Shown one piece after another: positions 1 to 11,100 of a DNA stretch of 64,000 bases. The stretch lies in NCBI GenBank assembly GCA_029204045.2, contig CM055060.1, positions 59,624,104 through 59,688,103 of the forward strand. The letters are read 5' to 3'. Numbering within the stretch: the stretch's first letter is position 1; every line of letters begins with the position of its first letter. A program made the translations under genes and the position numbers. The notes under the pieces are model-generated. The model made no database searches and was not told the origin of the DNA. It worked only from the letters and a program-made list of their open reading frames with translations. Source of the stretch: Tillandsia leiboldiana (lineage: Eukaryota > Streptophyta > Magnoliopsida > Poales > Bromeliaceae).

Positions 1-851
1 ATCCCCAGGGCCCACCAGTCCACCGCGAACTCGTGCCCCTCCCCGCGCACCACCTCGGGGGACACGTACTCATCCGTCCCCACGAACGAGTGCGACCGCT
101 CCGTCTCGGCCTCGGCCTCGGCGGAGGCGGAGGAGGAGGAGGAGGAGATGCTGGTGCGGCGGCGGCTCACGGGGGAGACGCGCGCGGATCGGGACTTCTT
201 GAGGGCGGCGACGGCGGCGTGGGGATCGGCGGAGGCGAAGAGGATGCGGGTGAGGTTGCGGCGGTGACTGTGGCGGCGGCGGGAGGACTGGGGAGGTGAG
301 GAAGGGGCCGGGGGTTTGGGGGAGGGGCGGAGATGGCGGGAGAGGTCGAAGTCGGTGAGTGTTACGTGGCCGTCGGCGCGGAGGAGGATGTTCTCGGGCT
401 TGAGGTCGCGGTAGACGATGCCGAGGGAGTGGAGGTGGGCGAGGGCGGAGACGAGCTCGGCGAGGTAGAAGCGGATGGCGGAGGGGGAGAATACGCGGTC
501 GGAGAGGGAGTGGCGGAGCGCGTTGAGGTCCCCCCCTGCGCAGAAGGGCACCGCCCACGCCAGCAGCTCCGGAGTCTCCACCGGCGCCGCCACCAGCGTC
601 GGCAGGAACGGGTGCGACAGCCGCGACAGCACCGACACCTCCCACCGCGCGCGCCGGTCCGCTCCGGGCTTCTTCGCCGCCGCACCCCCGCAACCCTTCT
701 CGAACACCTTGAGGGCGAACAACTTTAGAGCCGAGGACGACGAGCTGGAGCCATCTGCCACGAGGAAGACCGTGCCCATGGCGCCGCGCCCGAGCACGCG
801 GATCGCGCGTACCTTATCCAGGTCCAGCTCCATTAACTCTCTCTGCTGCAT
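1..851 (-). CDS. AGC-family Ser/Thr protein kinase, UNICORN-like (partial, 3' end outside window)
   Basis: A single open frame of 283 codons runs from the ATG at 851 to the left edge without a stop. An in-frame TAG lies two codons upstream of the ATG, which fixes the start region; a second Met at residue 7 could also be used. Visible kinase parts are the glycine loop LGRGAMGTVFLV (19-31), the ATP lysine in ALKVFEK (K48), YRDLKPEN (147-154) and DFDLS (168-171). The final segment has GTDEYVSPE and DWWALG. DFD instead of DFG, with an insertion of about 85 residues before the SPE motif, is the hallmark of plant AGC VIII kinases. The short N-terminus and overall pattern fit the UCN/UCN-like group, which acts in growth control in Arabidopsis. 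The insertion is rich in Ser and Arg and includes a serine run coded by a GGA/TCC repeat near 129-147. Other AGC VIII subfamilies remain possible because the C-terminus is missing. Confidence 0.85.
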   Translation of the reverse strand, partial: MQQRELMELDLDKVRAIRVLGRGAMGTVFLVADGSSSSSSALKLFALKVFEKGCGGAAAKKPGADRRARWEVSVLSRLSHPFLPTLVAAPVETPELLAWAVPFCAGGDLNALRHSLSDRVFSPSAIRFYLAELVSALAHLHSLGIVYRDLKPENILLRADGHVTLTDFDLSRHLRPSPKPPAPSSPPQSSRRRHSHRRNLTRILFASADPHAAVAALKKSRSARVSPVSRRRTSISSSSSSASAEAEAETERSHSFVGTDEYVSPEVVRGEGHEFAVDWWALG

Positions 852-1100
852 CGCCTACCTTAATTAAATCGATCGATTAGATTAATCAATTCCCTTCTTA
901 ATCGCGCCTGTTTTGCTCTATTAATTCTATGCCTTTTATCTTCTTCTTCTTCTTCTTCTCTTCTCTTTAGAGAATATGGAGGAGGGAGGGGTTTCCTCGT
1001 TTAGAAGAGGGATAGAGACAGAGTCGGGGGGAGAGAGAGAGAGTGTGGGGGGGGGGGGGGGGGGGGGGGAGGAGGGGAAATAGAGGTTGGCATGATACTG
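852..1100 (-). promoter_or_regulatory. 5' leader/promoter of the UNICORN-like kinase, with GA repeat and 23-bp poly-G run
   Basis: Upstream of the kinase ATG the sequence is pyrimidine-rich on the coding strand. There is a CTT repeat near 943-960, a GA repeat at 1031-1044 and an uninterrupted run of 23 G at 1047-1069. GA/CT tracts are common in plant core promoters and leaders. No clear TATA box was identified, so the transcription start is not placed. Confidence 0.45.
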
Positions 1101-2090
1101 GGTGGTTTCGGAGAGTTATTTATTTGTTATGTGGTGCGGATGAATTAATTTGTTTAATCGATTAGTTTATTATTTAGTTGGCTATTTATGCCATTGTTTA
1201 GTTTGTAGGTTGTCTCTTAATTAGGATCGATGGGACAAAGCGAGTGGGGTGAGGATAAGCATCTGATTACCTAACCTCCCAGACGCCCAGTTACAAGTGT
1301 ATTTGGATTGTACCAGCATATACAGCCATCTATTATCATGCATCTTAAAAAAAAAAACTAATTAAAATATAACATATACATACATAATATAATTTTTTTA
1401 CGTTGCCGACATAAAAAAAATAATAATAATTATTAGTATAGTTTATAAAAAAGTTTGTACATTATATATGTTTGATGATGAAAGTAACAGCTATTTTATT
1501 ATTATTATTATTATTATTTTAAAGAAACTCTAAATAATATATAATTTTTATTTCTTCACTTGGATCATGAGCATTGTGAGAGGGTCATAAGTTTCCCGTT
1601 TTGTGGCCACGTTTTGGCTCGCTCAAATGCATGCATTAGCGGCCTAAAACATAGGCCTGTATATATACAGAGTCATTTATTAAGTACACGAGTGAACTAG
1701 CTATGGATGAATTAATTGTTTCCAATAAAAAAGCACTTTGGGGAAAAGCAGGGAAGCACCTTAGGGATGCTTGCTTGGACGCACGTTCATAAAGGACTCA
1801 TCCCAATTATGACATACTGTAGCTTGTGAGTACAAAAGTAAAATACCTGCGATCATTCAATACAAAGAAGCGCTTGATCAGAAGCATATGATGGAGAAAG
1901 ATATTTTCTGAGCAATATTGAGACTTTGTTTTCTACATTATTCTACAAATTATTGTGTTTATGATTTTAAAATCATGAGATAAAGTTTGGTGAACCATGC
2001 TACTCGCATGGGAGGAGGTTAATTATGTTCGTTGAATCATTAATCTAATTAATTATTTGTGTATGAGGAGGACCTATATACACACCTACA

Positions 2091-2091
<1 letters not shown>

Positions 2092-2140
<49 letters not shown>
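2092..2140. repeat. (GT)n(TA)n compound microsatellite
   Basis: A short GT run (2092-2102) passes directly into a pure TA run ending at 2140. Confidence 0.95.
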
Positions 2141-2143
<3 letters not shown>

Positions 2144-2289
2144 GGAAAACACATGGTATGAAATTTGAATTAATGGGTGACCGTACCCACGTGGATTGTT
2201 AACTATAATAATATGTTAGCTACGTAGCCAAAATGGGCATTAATATTATTTTGTTGAGGAGGTTAATTTTGGGATTAGTTATATAATTA

Positions 2290-3042
2290 GGCTTCGTTTG
2301 GTTGAGGTATAAGAAAAAATTAGTAGTATCAGGAATAAGTATAATTTTTTGAACAAGCCGGTACAATTGTAAATTTGTGTTTGGTTGGATTTTAAGTTAG
2401 TACCCGATATAAGAAAAATAGTGTTCGGAAGTAATTGAAGAATAAGAGGAATAAAAAGTTAACTTATTGTATTAAAAGACTAAAATGTCCTTCCTCTTTT
2501 AGTTTTTTTATTTTAAAAATAAAATTTATTAATTTTAATTTTTATAAAAATTTTAAGTGGGAGCAAAAATGTTAATTTTTAAATTTTAAGTGGGAGTAAA
2601 AATTTTAATTTTTAAATTTATATAAATTTTAAAAAATTTATAAAAAAATTATATAAATTTTAAAATTAATAATTTTTTTTTAAAAAATAAAATAAATTTT
2701 TTAAATTTATTAAAAAGTAAAGATAAAAAATTTAAAATTTATAAAATAAAAAAATAACTTTTAAATTTTATAAATTTAAATATTTTTTAAAATTTTAAAA
2801 TTTAAATTTAAAAAAACAATAAAGTAAAAAGACTAGTGCAAAAAAAAAAAAAAAAAAAAAAAAAATGCCAGTTCTGAATAGTTCTGGAATAGAGGAAGAA
2901 CTCTTATTCCCCCCTAAACCGTGTTGTCCTAGGTCCGCGCGTTAAGGGGGGAACAAGAGTTTCCCCTTATTCCCCCCCTTATATCTATGGTGTTTGAATA
3001 CAAAGGGAGCAATAATTCTCTTTGTACTCAAACCAAACACTA
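2290..3042. mobile_element. Possible degenerate MITE with internal low-complexity expansion
   Basis: The left end reads GGCTTCGTTTGGTTGAGG and the right end CAAACCAAACAC, so the termini are weakly inverted around the GTTTGGTT core often seen at plant hAT and Tourist MITE ends. The interior is almost pure A/T (2480-2830), has 26 consecutive A (2840-2865) and then inverted C-run/G-run blocks at 2908-2980. No convincing target-site duplication was found, so the boundaries and class are uncertain. Confidence 0.35.
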
Positions 3043-3206
3043 ACTTAACAAATTGTCTTTAGGCGTGGAGCTCGAGGAGCAAATTAAATAGGATAAACAC
3101 GTGTGGGATGAGAATATAAACCATATGATTTTATTTTTTGGCTCGGAGCGATGGGTGGGATGAGTCTCTACTCTCTATTCTCTACTGTCAATTTAATAAA
3201 AATTAA

Positions 3207-3207
<1 letters not shown>

Positions 3208-3284
<77 letters not shown>
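3208..3284. repeat. (TA)n microsatellite, about 77 bp
   Basis: Uninterrupted AT dinucleotides, ending in a short ATTT repeat (3281-3300). Confidence 0.97.
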
Positions 3285-3288
<4 letters not shown>

Positions 3289-3964
3289 TTATTTATTTTA
3301 CAATAGGACTATACAAGATGTATTTTATTATAATTAATTTTGTGTGCAATGCAAAATGGAGCCTCCTACAACTTTGCATTAGCCCTCAATTGGCATTAAA
3401 GATTGGTTAACGGTATACTTGACTCTACTTATTCTGTGTATAAAACATTGTGTTTACAGTCAAAAAAACATCTGAACTTTCTATTTTCAGCTTAACGTAA
3501 AAGCGGATTTGGAGTCTAAAAATCTGAACATCTAATTTAATACTCTGATTTTCTTATACAAAATAATTCTATTAAAAAATATAATAGTATGGTATTTGAT
3601 CTTATAATATTATTTGGTCGATACTTTATTAAACAATATTATATCCACCAAAAAGGCCAAATGAACTTTAAATCCAGCTGAGAGTGTATGCCTATAATTA
3701 ATTACAAGTCAGATCCAGCCATGTCGTATGTCGTTGTAGCAAATTTCAACACCAAAAGTAGCAAATTGCATAGACCGAGCTAGGCCAAAATCAATTATAA
3801 ATTAAAAGAACAAGAGAAAGAAAATAATAAATTATTAACAACGGATAACTTTAGTTTTTATGCAATTTATTTTTTTGCTAAACAAACAGTAAAGGGTCCG
3901 TTTGGATACGTAGTAAAATAATTCTATAGAATTTAAATATTATAATTTTACTCTAAATAAAATT

Positions 3965-4387
3965 ATTTGGGCCTGATGGGTAGTGGGCCCAAATATATGA
4001 CTACTGATAAAAGGCTTCGGCGTTTTAGCCATATATTTTTTAGGTTTTAAAGTATGCGAATTTGGTCCGGCCTAAATCTAGTTTGGTAAATGCAAGTATT
4101 ATTCGGCCCATTATTGATTTATATGCCGACGGCCCATTAACACGCATGGGCCCATAAATACGTGGGCCGGCTTTGTTTGGTGAGCGGATCGACAATAAAA
4201 TTACGAAAATACCATCACGAATGATGGGTTCCTTGCTTGTAATTTCCAACAATGACGGGGGTACTTTTAGCATTTACCTTATTATAAAGAGTACCCTCGC
4301 AGCGTTTTAGGGTTTCTCCTGTACGCCGCCGATAACGAACTAGGATTTTGGAGGGTGAGCCGGGCGACGAAGAGGAGCGCGGCGGCG
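3965..4387 (+). promoter_or_regulatory. eL31 promoter: site II (TGGGCC) cluster plus telo-box
   Basis: TGGGCC or its complement occurs at 3968-3973, 3984-3989, 4105-4110, 4131-4136, 4147-4152 and 4163-4168. A perfect telo-box (TTAGGGTTT) lies at 4307-4315, about 70 bp before the ATG. Site II elements combined with a telo-box are the known signature of plant ribosomal-protein and other growth-linked promoters (TCP-type factors on site II). The telo-box position suggests it lies close to the transcription start. Confidence 0.8.
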
Positions 4388-7281
4388 ATGGTGGAGAAGA
4401 CGAGTAAAGGGAGGAAGGAGGAGGTGGTGACGAGGGAGTACACCATCAACCTCCACAAGCGCCTCCATGGATGGTATCCTCTCTTTCTCCACCCTCCCCC
4501 ATTCGTTCCTCTGATGCGTGTTCTATACCCTTTCTTTGGAGCTTTGTATTGATCCCTATATAGTGGAGAGGCGAAGTGTTTGAAATTAAGAATATAGATC
4601 TTGATTCGTCGTGTTCTTTAGGAATATAGATCGTTTATGATTCTGTTTGTTTTGATTAATTTGTGTTTAGGTTTTGGTCGATCCGTCGTAATAAATGGAT
4701 TCCTTGGAATGGGATCCAATATATTGATGGTTTTGCGAGATGAGGTCATAGATACGCTAGATAGATCAATCTTTGAGGTACTCAACGATGCAGATCATGC
4801 GCTGGGGATTTCTTTCTTAGAATTATCTTATTTAGAAAACAACAATGGGGAGAGTGTTTGAGGTACGAGATCTGACTGGTAATGTGGAAACTGCTGCGAG
4901 ATTTTCTTCCTGAAAGCACTTAGCGCTGTAAATTTGGTACACCAAATCGGTTTGTATGTCTTCAAACGAGAATCTCGAAATTTTTCTTTGAAAAGCAACT
5001 GGTAGTACTATGCATACCCTTAAGAGTTAAGTCAAACACGAGCAAAGTTTTTTTTCAACTTGGCAACACGAGTTTAATTCCTTTTGTACGGGGGAGTAAT
5101 CGTCTAACGAGGGAGGAATCGCTTAACCATATATCAATCCTTTTGTGCGGGGAGAGAATCCAATTAGACTAGTATCAAAGCAACCTGTGGCTCTGTGCTA
5201 GCTTTATTATTTCCATTCGGGCCAATTCTCATATGGTTCACACAAACTTGTCATATTATCTACTTCGGCTACTAGCCAATATCCATAGTCTTGGTGAGAC
5301 AATCTTTTGCGGTGCAAATGATTAGCTCATCTCATGTTTTGCATCTGTGGGTTCTCTTTTCATTTCTACGGCTCATTGATTTTATCCATTGATCTTTAGT
5401 TTTCATTTTCATGTTCATCTGGCAGGGCTATACTTTCTGTTGTCTGTCAAATTGTGCTTGAGCAATTGAAAGGGTTCTCATCTGCCCCTTTGTTTTATTA
5501 CATGCTGCATCGTGTTCTTATTAAGCCGTCGGATGGGCCTATAAATATTAACCTGTTTAGTTTTGTATAAATGCTTTACTAGCCACCACTTTCTCATGAG
5601 GATGGGGAGCCAGCTTTTTGTCCAAATACGAGGAAGGTGGGAAAACAATCGATACGACAGTATCTGCATTACTGAAATTATTAATTACTTCTGATTTTTT
5701 TTGTTTTTAATCATTATGTGTAGTTGATGTTAACCTAAAGCGTGCATATCACTAATAACTTAGGAAAAGTAATAAGACTTCAAATTGTAAGACTTGGAAA
5801 AGAGAAATCTGGTACATTTCACAATTTGCTTCTTTTATGTATATCACAAAGATTTTTGAGCATACCAGCAGTTAAGTACAGTAATTTGCGAGCGTACTGT
5901 TCTGGTGAGTTATACATGGTACACGCTATTTGTAATCAACCGTAAAAATTCAGTACAGTTATTATTATAATTATTATTTCTTAATTTAGACTCGAGAAAC
6001 TTTTAGGTATTAACTATGCTCTTTTATTTTTTGCAAGTATTGCCTTTTGATGGTAATGAAACATTTCTGTTTCTGAGCTTGCAGTAATCTATTTCATGTT
6101 TTAGCAATTGAATTTATCTGGAGATATCTTGAGTTCTTCCGAAGTATGTTATTGTTCCTCTATGTGCTATATGGAACAAATCATCAGGCATTATGTGAAA
6201 GAATGAATGTGCAGTAATAATATGCCTGTTTGAGGGTTTTCACGCGTTCCTTTCAACTTAATCAACCATTATTAATCTTTAATTTATGGATTTTGCTATT
6301 GACTGATTCAGGTTAATTGTCATATTATATATTAAACTGGGCACGTAGTAGTTCTACCTGTTGTAGTGATAAAATGTATACAGTTCCTTTCAACTTTATC
6401 AACCATTATTAATCTTTTGAGGGTAATATGCCTGTTTGAGGGTTTTCACGAGTTCCTTTCAACTTAATCAACCGTTATTAATCTTTAATTTATGGATTTT
6501 GCTATTGACCTATTCAGGTTAATTGCCATATTATATATTATACTGGGCACGTAGTAGTTCTACCTTTTGTAGTGGTAAAATGTATACAGTCCCAGTCTAA
6601 CCCAGAAAATAATTGGAATTTTTTTATGTCAGACTTTGTATGTATAACCGGATGGAACAAGGTATTATGTTGGAATATAAAAAATTAGGGATATTGTGTG
6701 GCACTACAATTCATGTAAATTGGGTCATTATGCACAGAACAGTACAAATAGTTAAGTTGCGAGGACTTTAATTTATTATGGAGTTCAATATTTTTAACTT
6801 TCATATTGGTTGGTTAGCAATATATGTATGATTTTTATGTTTCTACTTGGTGCAAAACTTGTCCAAACTGGTTAATGGTTACTGTTTGACATTGAGGCTC
6901 ATATTTGGTGGACATAGGATTCAAATTGCATTTAGTTATTTATCTGCGCTGTGTGCTTCTGCTCTATGATGCTTACGCTCGTTTTAATACCTGAGCAGCA
7001 CTTTCAAAAAGATGGCTCCTAAGGCCATTAAGGAGATACGGAAATTCGCGCAGAAGGCAATGGGCACCACGGACGTCAGAGTCGATGTGAAGTTGAACAA
7101 GCACATATGGAGCAGAGGGGTCCGGGGTGTACCTAGGCGGGTCCGCGTGAGGATCGCTCGCAAGAGGAACGATGAGGAAGATGCTAAGGAAGAGCTCTTC
7201 TCCTTGGTCTCTGTCGCTGAGGTTCCACCAGAGGGGCTCAAAGGGTTGGGCACTAAGATTGTCGATGAAGCGGATGATTAA
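4388..7281 (+). CDS. RPL31: 60S ribosomal protein L31 (eL31)
   Basis: Structural protein of the large cytosolic ribosomal subunit, sitting near the peptide exit tunnel. Exon 1 is 4388-4473 and starts MVEKTSKGRKEEVVTREYT. Exon 2 is 6999-7281, ending in LGTKIVDEADD and TAA. The junction restores a Cys codon (TG|C) in HGCTFKK, and the product is 122 residues, close to the roughly 120 usual for plant L31. Conserved blocks include REYTINLHKRLHG, FAQKAMGTTDVRVD and RRVRVRIARKRND. The family's usual KKKAPKAI is KKMAPKAI here. The single intron (4474-6998, 2.5 kb) is long for this gene and contains a duplicated 165-bp segment. Its donor, GTATCCTCT, resembles a U12-type site. The frame upstream of the ATG has only a non-ATG extension, so 4388 is chosen as the start. 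Confidence 0.96.
6219..6590. repeat. Direct duplication of about 165 bp inside the eL31 intron
   Basis: Unit 1 (6219-6383) and unit 2 (6425-6590) are nearly identical. Both begin AATATGCCTGTTTGAGGG and end TGTATACAGT. The 41-bp spacer carries a third partial copy of the internal TCCTTTCAACTTNATCAACC segment, which points to repeated slippage or unequal exchange. Only a few substitutions separate the units, so the event looks recent. Confidence 0.92.
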
Positions 7282-8166
7282 ATTGCTTCGGTTAGTCATT
7301 AATGCAGTGGATCTTTGTTTTGTCTTCTTGCAGTGAAAATTCGGACTAAGTTTAAAATTTTTACAACTGTGATGCTCGTTGAGGTTGCCTCACTTATTCT
7401 AGCAGAACGTAATATGATCTCCTACTCAATATCTTTTATTTCCTGGCTTTTGATTTTTGCCATTACAACAATATTTAGGTGTCTGGCAGATAGGTTGAAA
7501 TATATTATGTTTGTGCTTCGTCACTTTTCAATTTAGTTCAACTTTGTGTGGTTTGATCCTCGTAGATTCTTGGTAAGGAGGTAGGGGGGTGTCCTAATGA
7601 CATAGTTTATTTGTGAAGCTGTTTCAAGTTCTTTTCTCTTTCGCACCCTTTCTTTTTTAATGTCCAATTGTATGTTAGCACATGCTGTGATAGCTAATAC
7701 ACGTTGCAGCATTCAGTATCCATCATGCTAACCCCATGGTCTCTACCTCATTCAACTTTTGCCTGGAAGAAGGATCAATCGTAGCGTTCACTGGTGCAAA
7801 CCAGCAAACTATAACCCAAATAATGGAAGCATTGAATTACAGCGCGCAAAGAAGCTCAATTAGAGTGTTCTGTATAGTCAAATATTTCCATCTTCCAATA
7901 GAATCTATTTAGGAATACAGTTTTACGTGCAAAATTACATGTTTAAATCATGTGCTAGCCTGAAACTTGATCTGTATGGCACCATCTTTCCACAAGCTTT
8001 GCAGCCATCCTGACGCCAGGAAAGAAGGATCATCCACTCTGAAGCTGTTGCTGTAAGTTTCAATGTAAGTTGACTTTATGGTGCCTCATTTCTTCGACCT
8101 CCAATCCTTCATCTCTACAAGGCCATCACAAAAGAGCCTAGTCTCGGAAAATGTCGCGAGTTATAT
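7282..8166. other. eL31 3' region and intergenic spacer
   Basis: The first few hundred bases after the stop are T-rich and probably hold the eL31 3' UTR. The end near 8166 is the 3' side of the convergent gar2-related gene. No further gene or repeat was recognised. Confidence 0.5.
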
Positions 8167-11100
8167 TCATCCAGACCACACTTGTCGAAGGAGCTTGTAT
8201 CTCGCATTTGCTTGTGATCTATCCTTTTGTGTAGAATCTGCCATATTTCCAAATGATGGGGAAACAAGAGGGGTCTTATCTACTATGGAAGTGAGGGGAG
8301 AATCTAGGTCGTCCAGATCATCATCGCTGGTATACCCCCTCCTCTGGACCATTGATGCCCTTCTGTCCAACTCAGCCTTGCCTCCTGCATCGGCCACCTT
8401 CTCAGCCACATCGGATGGTGAAGGTGGCAGGTATGTTATAGGAGCCGCAGAACGAGGGAAGCTGCTGATTTGATCTTTGTCGGACAAACGCTCCAGCATG
8501 CTCTGCATGACAGGCCGACAAAAAACCATCATACTTAAAGAATGGTTTACAATGCGTGAGTAGAATTAAGAGTACATAGCAAATTACAACGGAAAGATTT
8601 GCCATGAAGAACAACAAACTTTGTCATGAAGAGTTACATATACAATCTGTTTCAATTAATGAGGCTGAAACATAGGGGAATAAAGTGGCTACAAGATAAG
8701 ACACAAGTACCTCGGAATTGAGTTCCTCGAGGACTAAACCAGGAACAGGATCTGGACAGAACTCATCAGGCGTGAAATTGCATAGAATCCGAGTAACCAA
8801 GGATAAGCCAATCGAAGGACAGACCTTGAATGCTCATCCAGGAAGAAACAAGACATTAAGTCCATGCAAAAATTTAAATCAAAAGGAGTAAACATAATGA
8901 AGGAGCAACTAAAAGTGAAATAGACTAACCTCTTTTCTGATAGTCCTCTCGAGAAGCATGTCCTTCGGGAGCATCAAGAGGTCACTCAACTCGTTGAGTA
9001 GATGAAAGGATTTTGATTCACTGCTCTCTCTCCTACCATCATCCTCTTCAGCAACTTGACCATCTATTCTAGGATCATCATCGTCCATACCAAACAGATC
9101 TGTCAACCATCTGGACCAATTGCCAATCTGCATAGTGGCATTTAGTTGAACATTTGCATCATTTCAATTCATTGCTACTTAAAGAACACAATTCTGTATT
9201 CAGCCATCACATTAACCAACCCAGCTGGGTTTTGTTATTGCTGCTGTTGTGGCACTTTGCTATTTTTTGAGCAATTATAGATTCCATATCAGAAAAGGGT
9301 GTTTTAAACTGTTTTTTTATTAAGTGTTTACTACAAGGGTATGATTATGAATAGGTTACTGTGAATAGGATTTTTTTTTTTTTTCCCCTCATCCGTTAGA
9401 AGTGATATAGGTCTTTGAGGTTAAAGGAAGCTTCACAGAAAAGGATAGTGCCCTTGATCTAGAAAGGAAAAAGAAACTCTTTGCCAGTAAAGCATGAACG
9501 TTAGCTGAATAAGGTACTTACAGAATTTTTCAGCTGCGCACCGGATCCAAAGCTTAAATCCCCAGCTGGAATTGGCAGAACTTTTGGGTCAACAATAGGG
9601 TCGGAGACGGGATCTGTCGGTATCTCACTTTCTGATTCACGGAGAATTGCATTAAACATTGCGACATCTAACCGGGCTACACATTGTTCCATCACCTAAT
9701 GACAATTAAGAGGCACGGGATTTAATTTTCCAAAAGAAGTTAAAAATTGCTATAGTGAGTTCTTATTGCCCAGAACATGATATAACAGGATTGAGACATT
9801 GGAGCCAGCTTGCCTCGCAAGAGGGGAAAAAAGGCATCTATTAGATACCTAATACATAAGTACAAATGTACATGAATGAACAAATAAATTCACAAAAACA
9901 AGCAGCTATGGGCTTCACCAGTATCCAATTAAATGGTTCAATAAAAGCAATGAGCAGGACATCTAATCTGGCAACAATCCAGTGAACTTCAATAAGGCGC
10001 AGATTACAAGTCAAATGGGTGGACAATTCGATTTGCTTTTATCTTGGTTAACAAGTTTAGTGGTAACTTAGCTATCTATCATTGCATGTAGGCAATTTGA
10101 TGTGAGAAATTTTTGCTTAAAAGAATTCTATCAAGGACATTTATCAAAGGAAAAATACTAAGATAACGGCTATTAACTCTTCTTAACCATACCATTCTCG
10201 CCAGTACAGGCAAACAGCCACACTCATGTCCTCCAGCGCGTAGTGGACAGAGCTTGGTAAAGGCATCATGAAATGCACTCTTCCAAAGGTTAATAGAGAA
10301 GCTCCCTTGCTGCTGATCGCCCAAAGCTGGTCCTAACAATTTCCCAAAAGATTTTGTTGTGTATAAATCCTCCACTGGAGATTGCATGTGAGGGGTTAAT
10401 GCCTGGAACCATGAGAACCATCTTTCAAAAGTTATGCAGAAAGAAAGTTATAAACCACAATAAAATGAACAGAAAAGCTAAAATTAATGACCTAGAAAAT
10501 TGCTTCTTATCTCTAAAACTTATACTTTCTTACTTTCATCTAACTTATAGACATAGTATGCTGCTGGACAAGTTAAAAATTAACTGTTTTAAATTCATTC
10601 ATAGTCCATATTACCGCCCTTAGAGGGACTACTAAATATATATAGCACATAACATAAAGAAATATTGAATTTCTGAAGAGAAATGTAAACGAACTCCTAA
10701 TTATCTTTCATATCAATGTAATACAAACAGCAGAGGTCCTTTCTGCAAATACAAATATCTCCTATTTGTTATGCAAGTACATCAGCGGCTCTTTTTCTGC
10801 TGTGTTCTTCGTCACTTGACATTCACTACACAAGATAATAACTATCAAGCCTAAGTTTCTCGTTAGTCATGACCTACCATCTAGTGCTAATTTTTTGCCA
10901 TGTCCACATTGAAGCTCTACAATGTTTTTACCTCCTCAGAAAGAATGAACTAAAATATTGCATGTAATAATATTTCCTGCAATAAATCGTAGCATCAATC
11001 ATGAGGTTATCAAAATCTTATGATAACTAGATGAGCAGAACAAAAGTTCTCTTTTCGTAAGCTCTTATGAATTAGCGTATCATTTTAAAAGGACCTACAA

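Larger units (their letters stand above)
1100..3890. other. Gene-free AT-rich spacer
   Basis: No coding exon was recognised. The stretch holds two long TA microsatellites, an extremely A/T-biased block at about 2480-2830 and a possible degenerate transposon at about 2290-3042. Confidence 0.6.
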
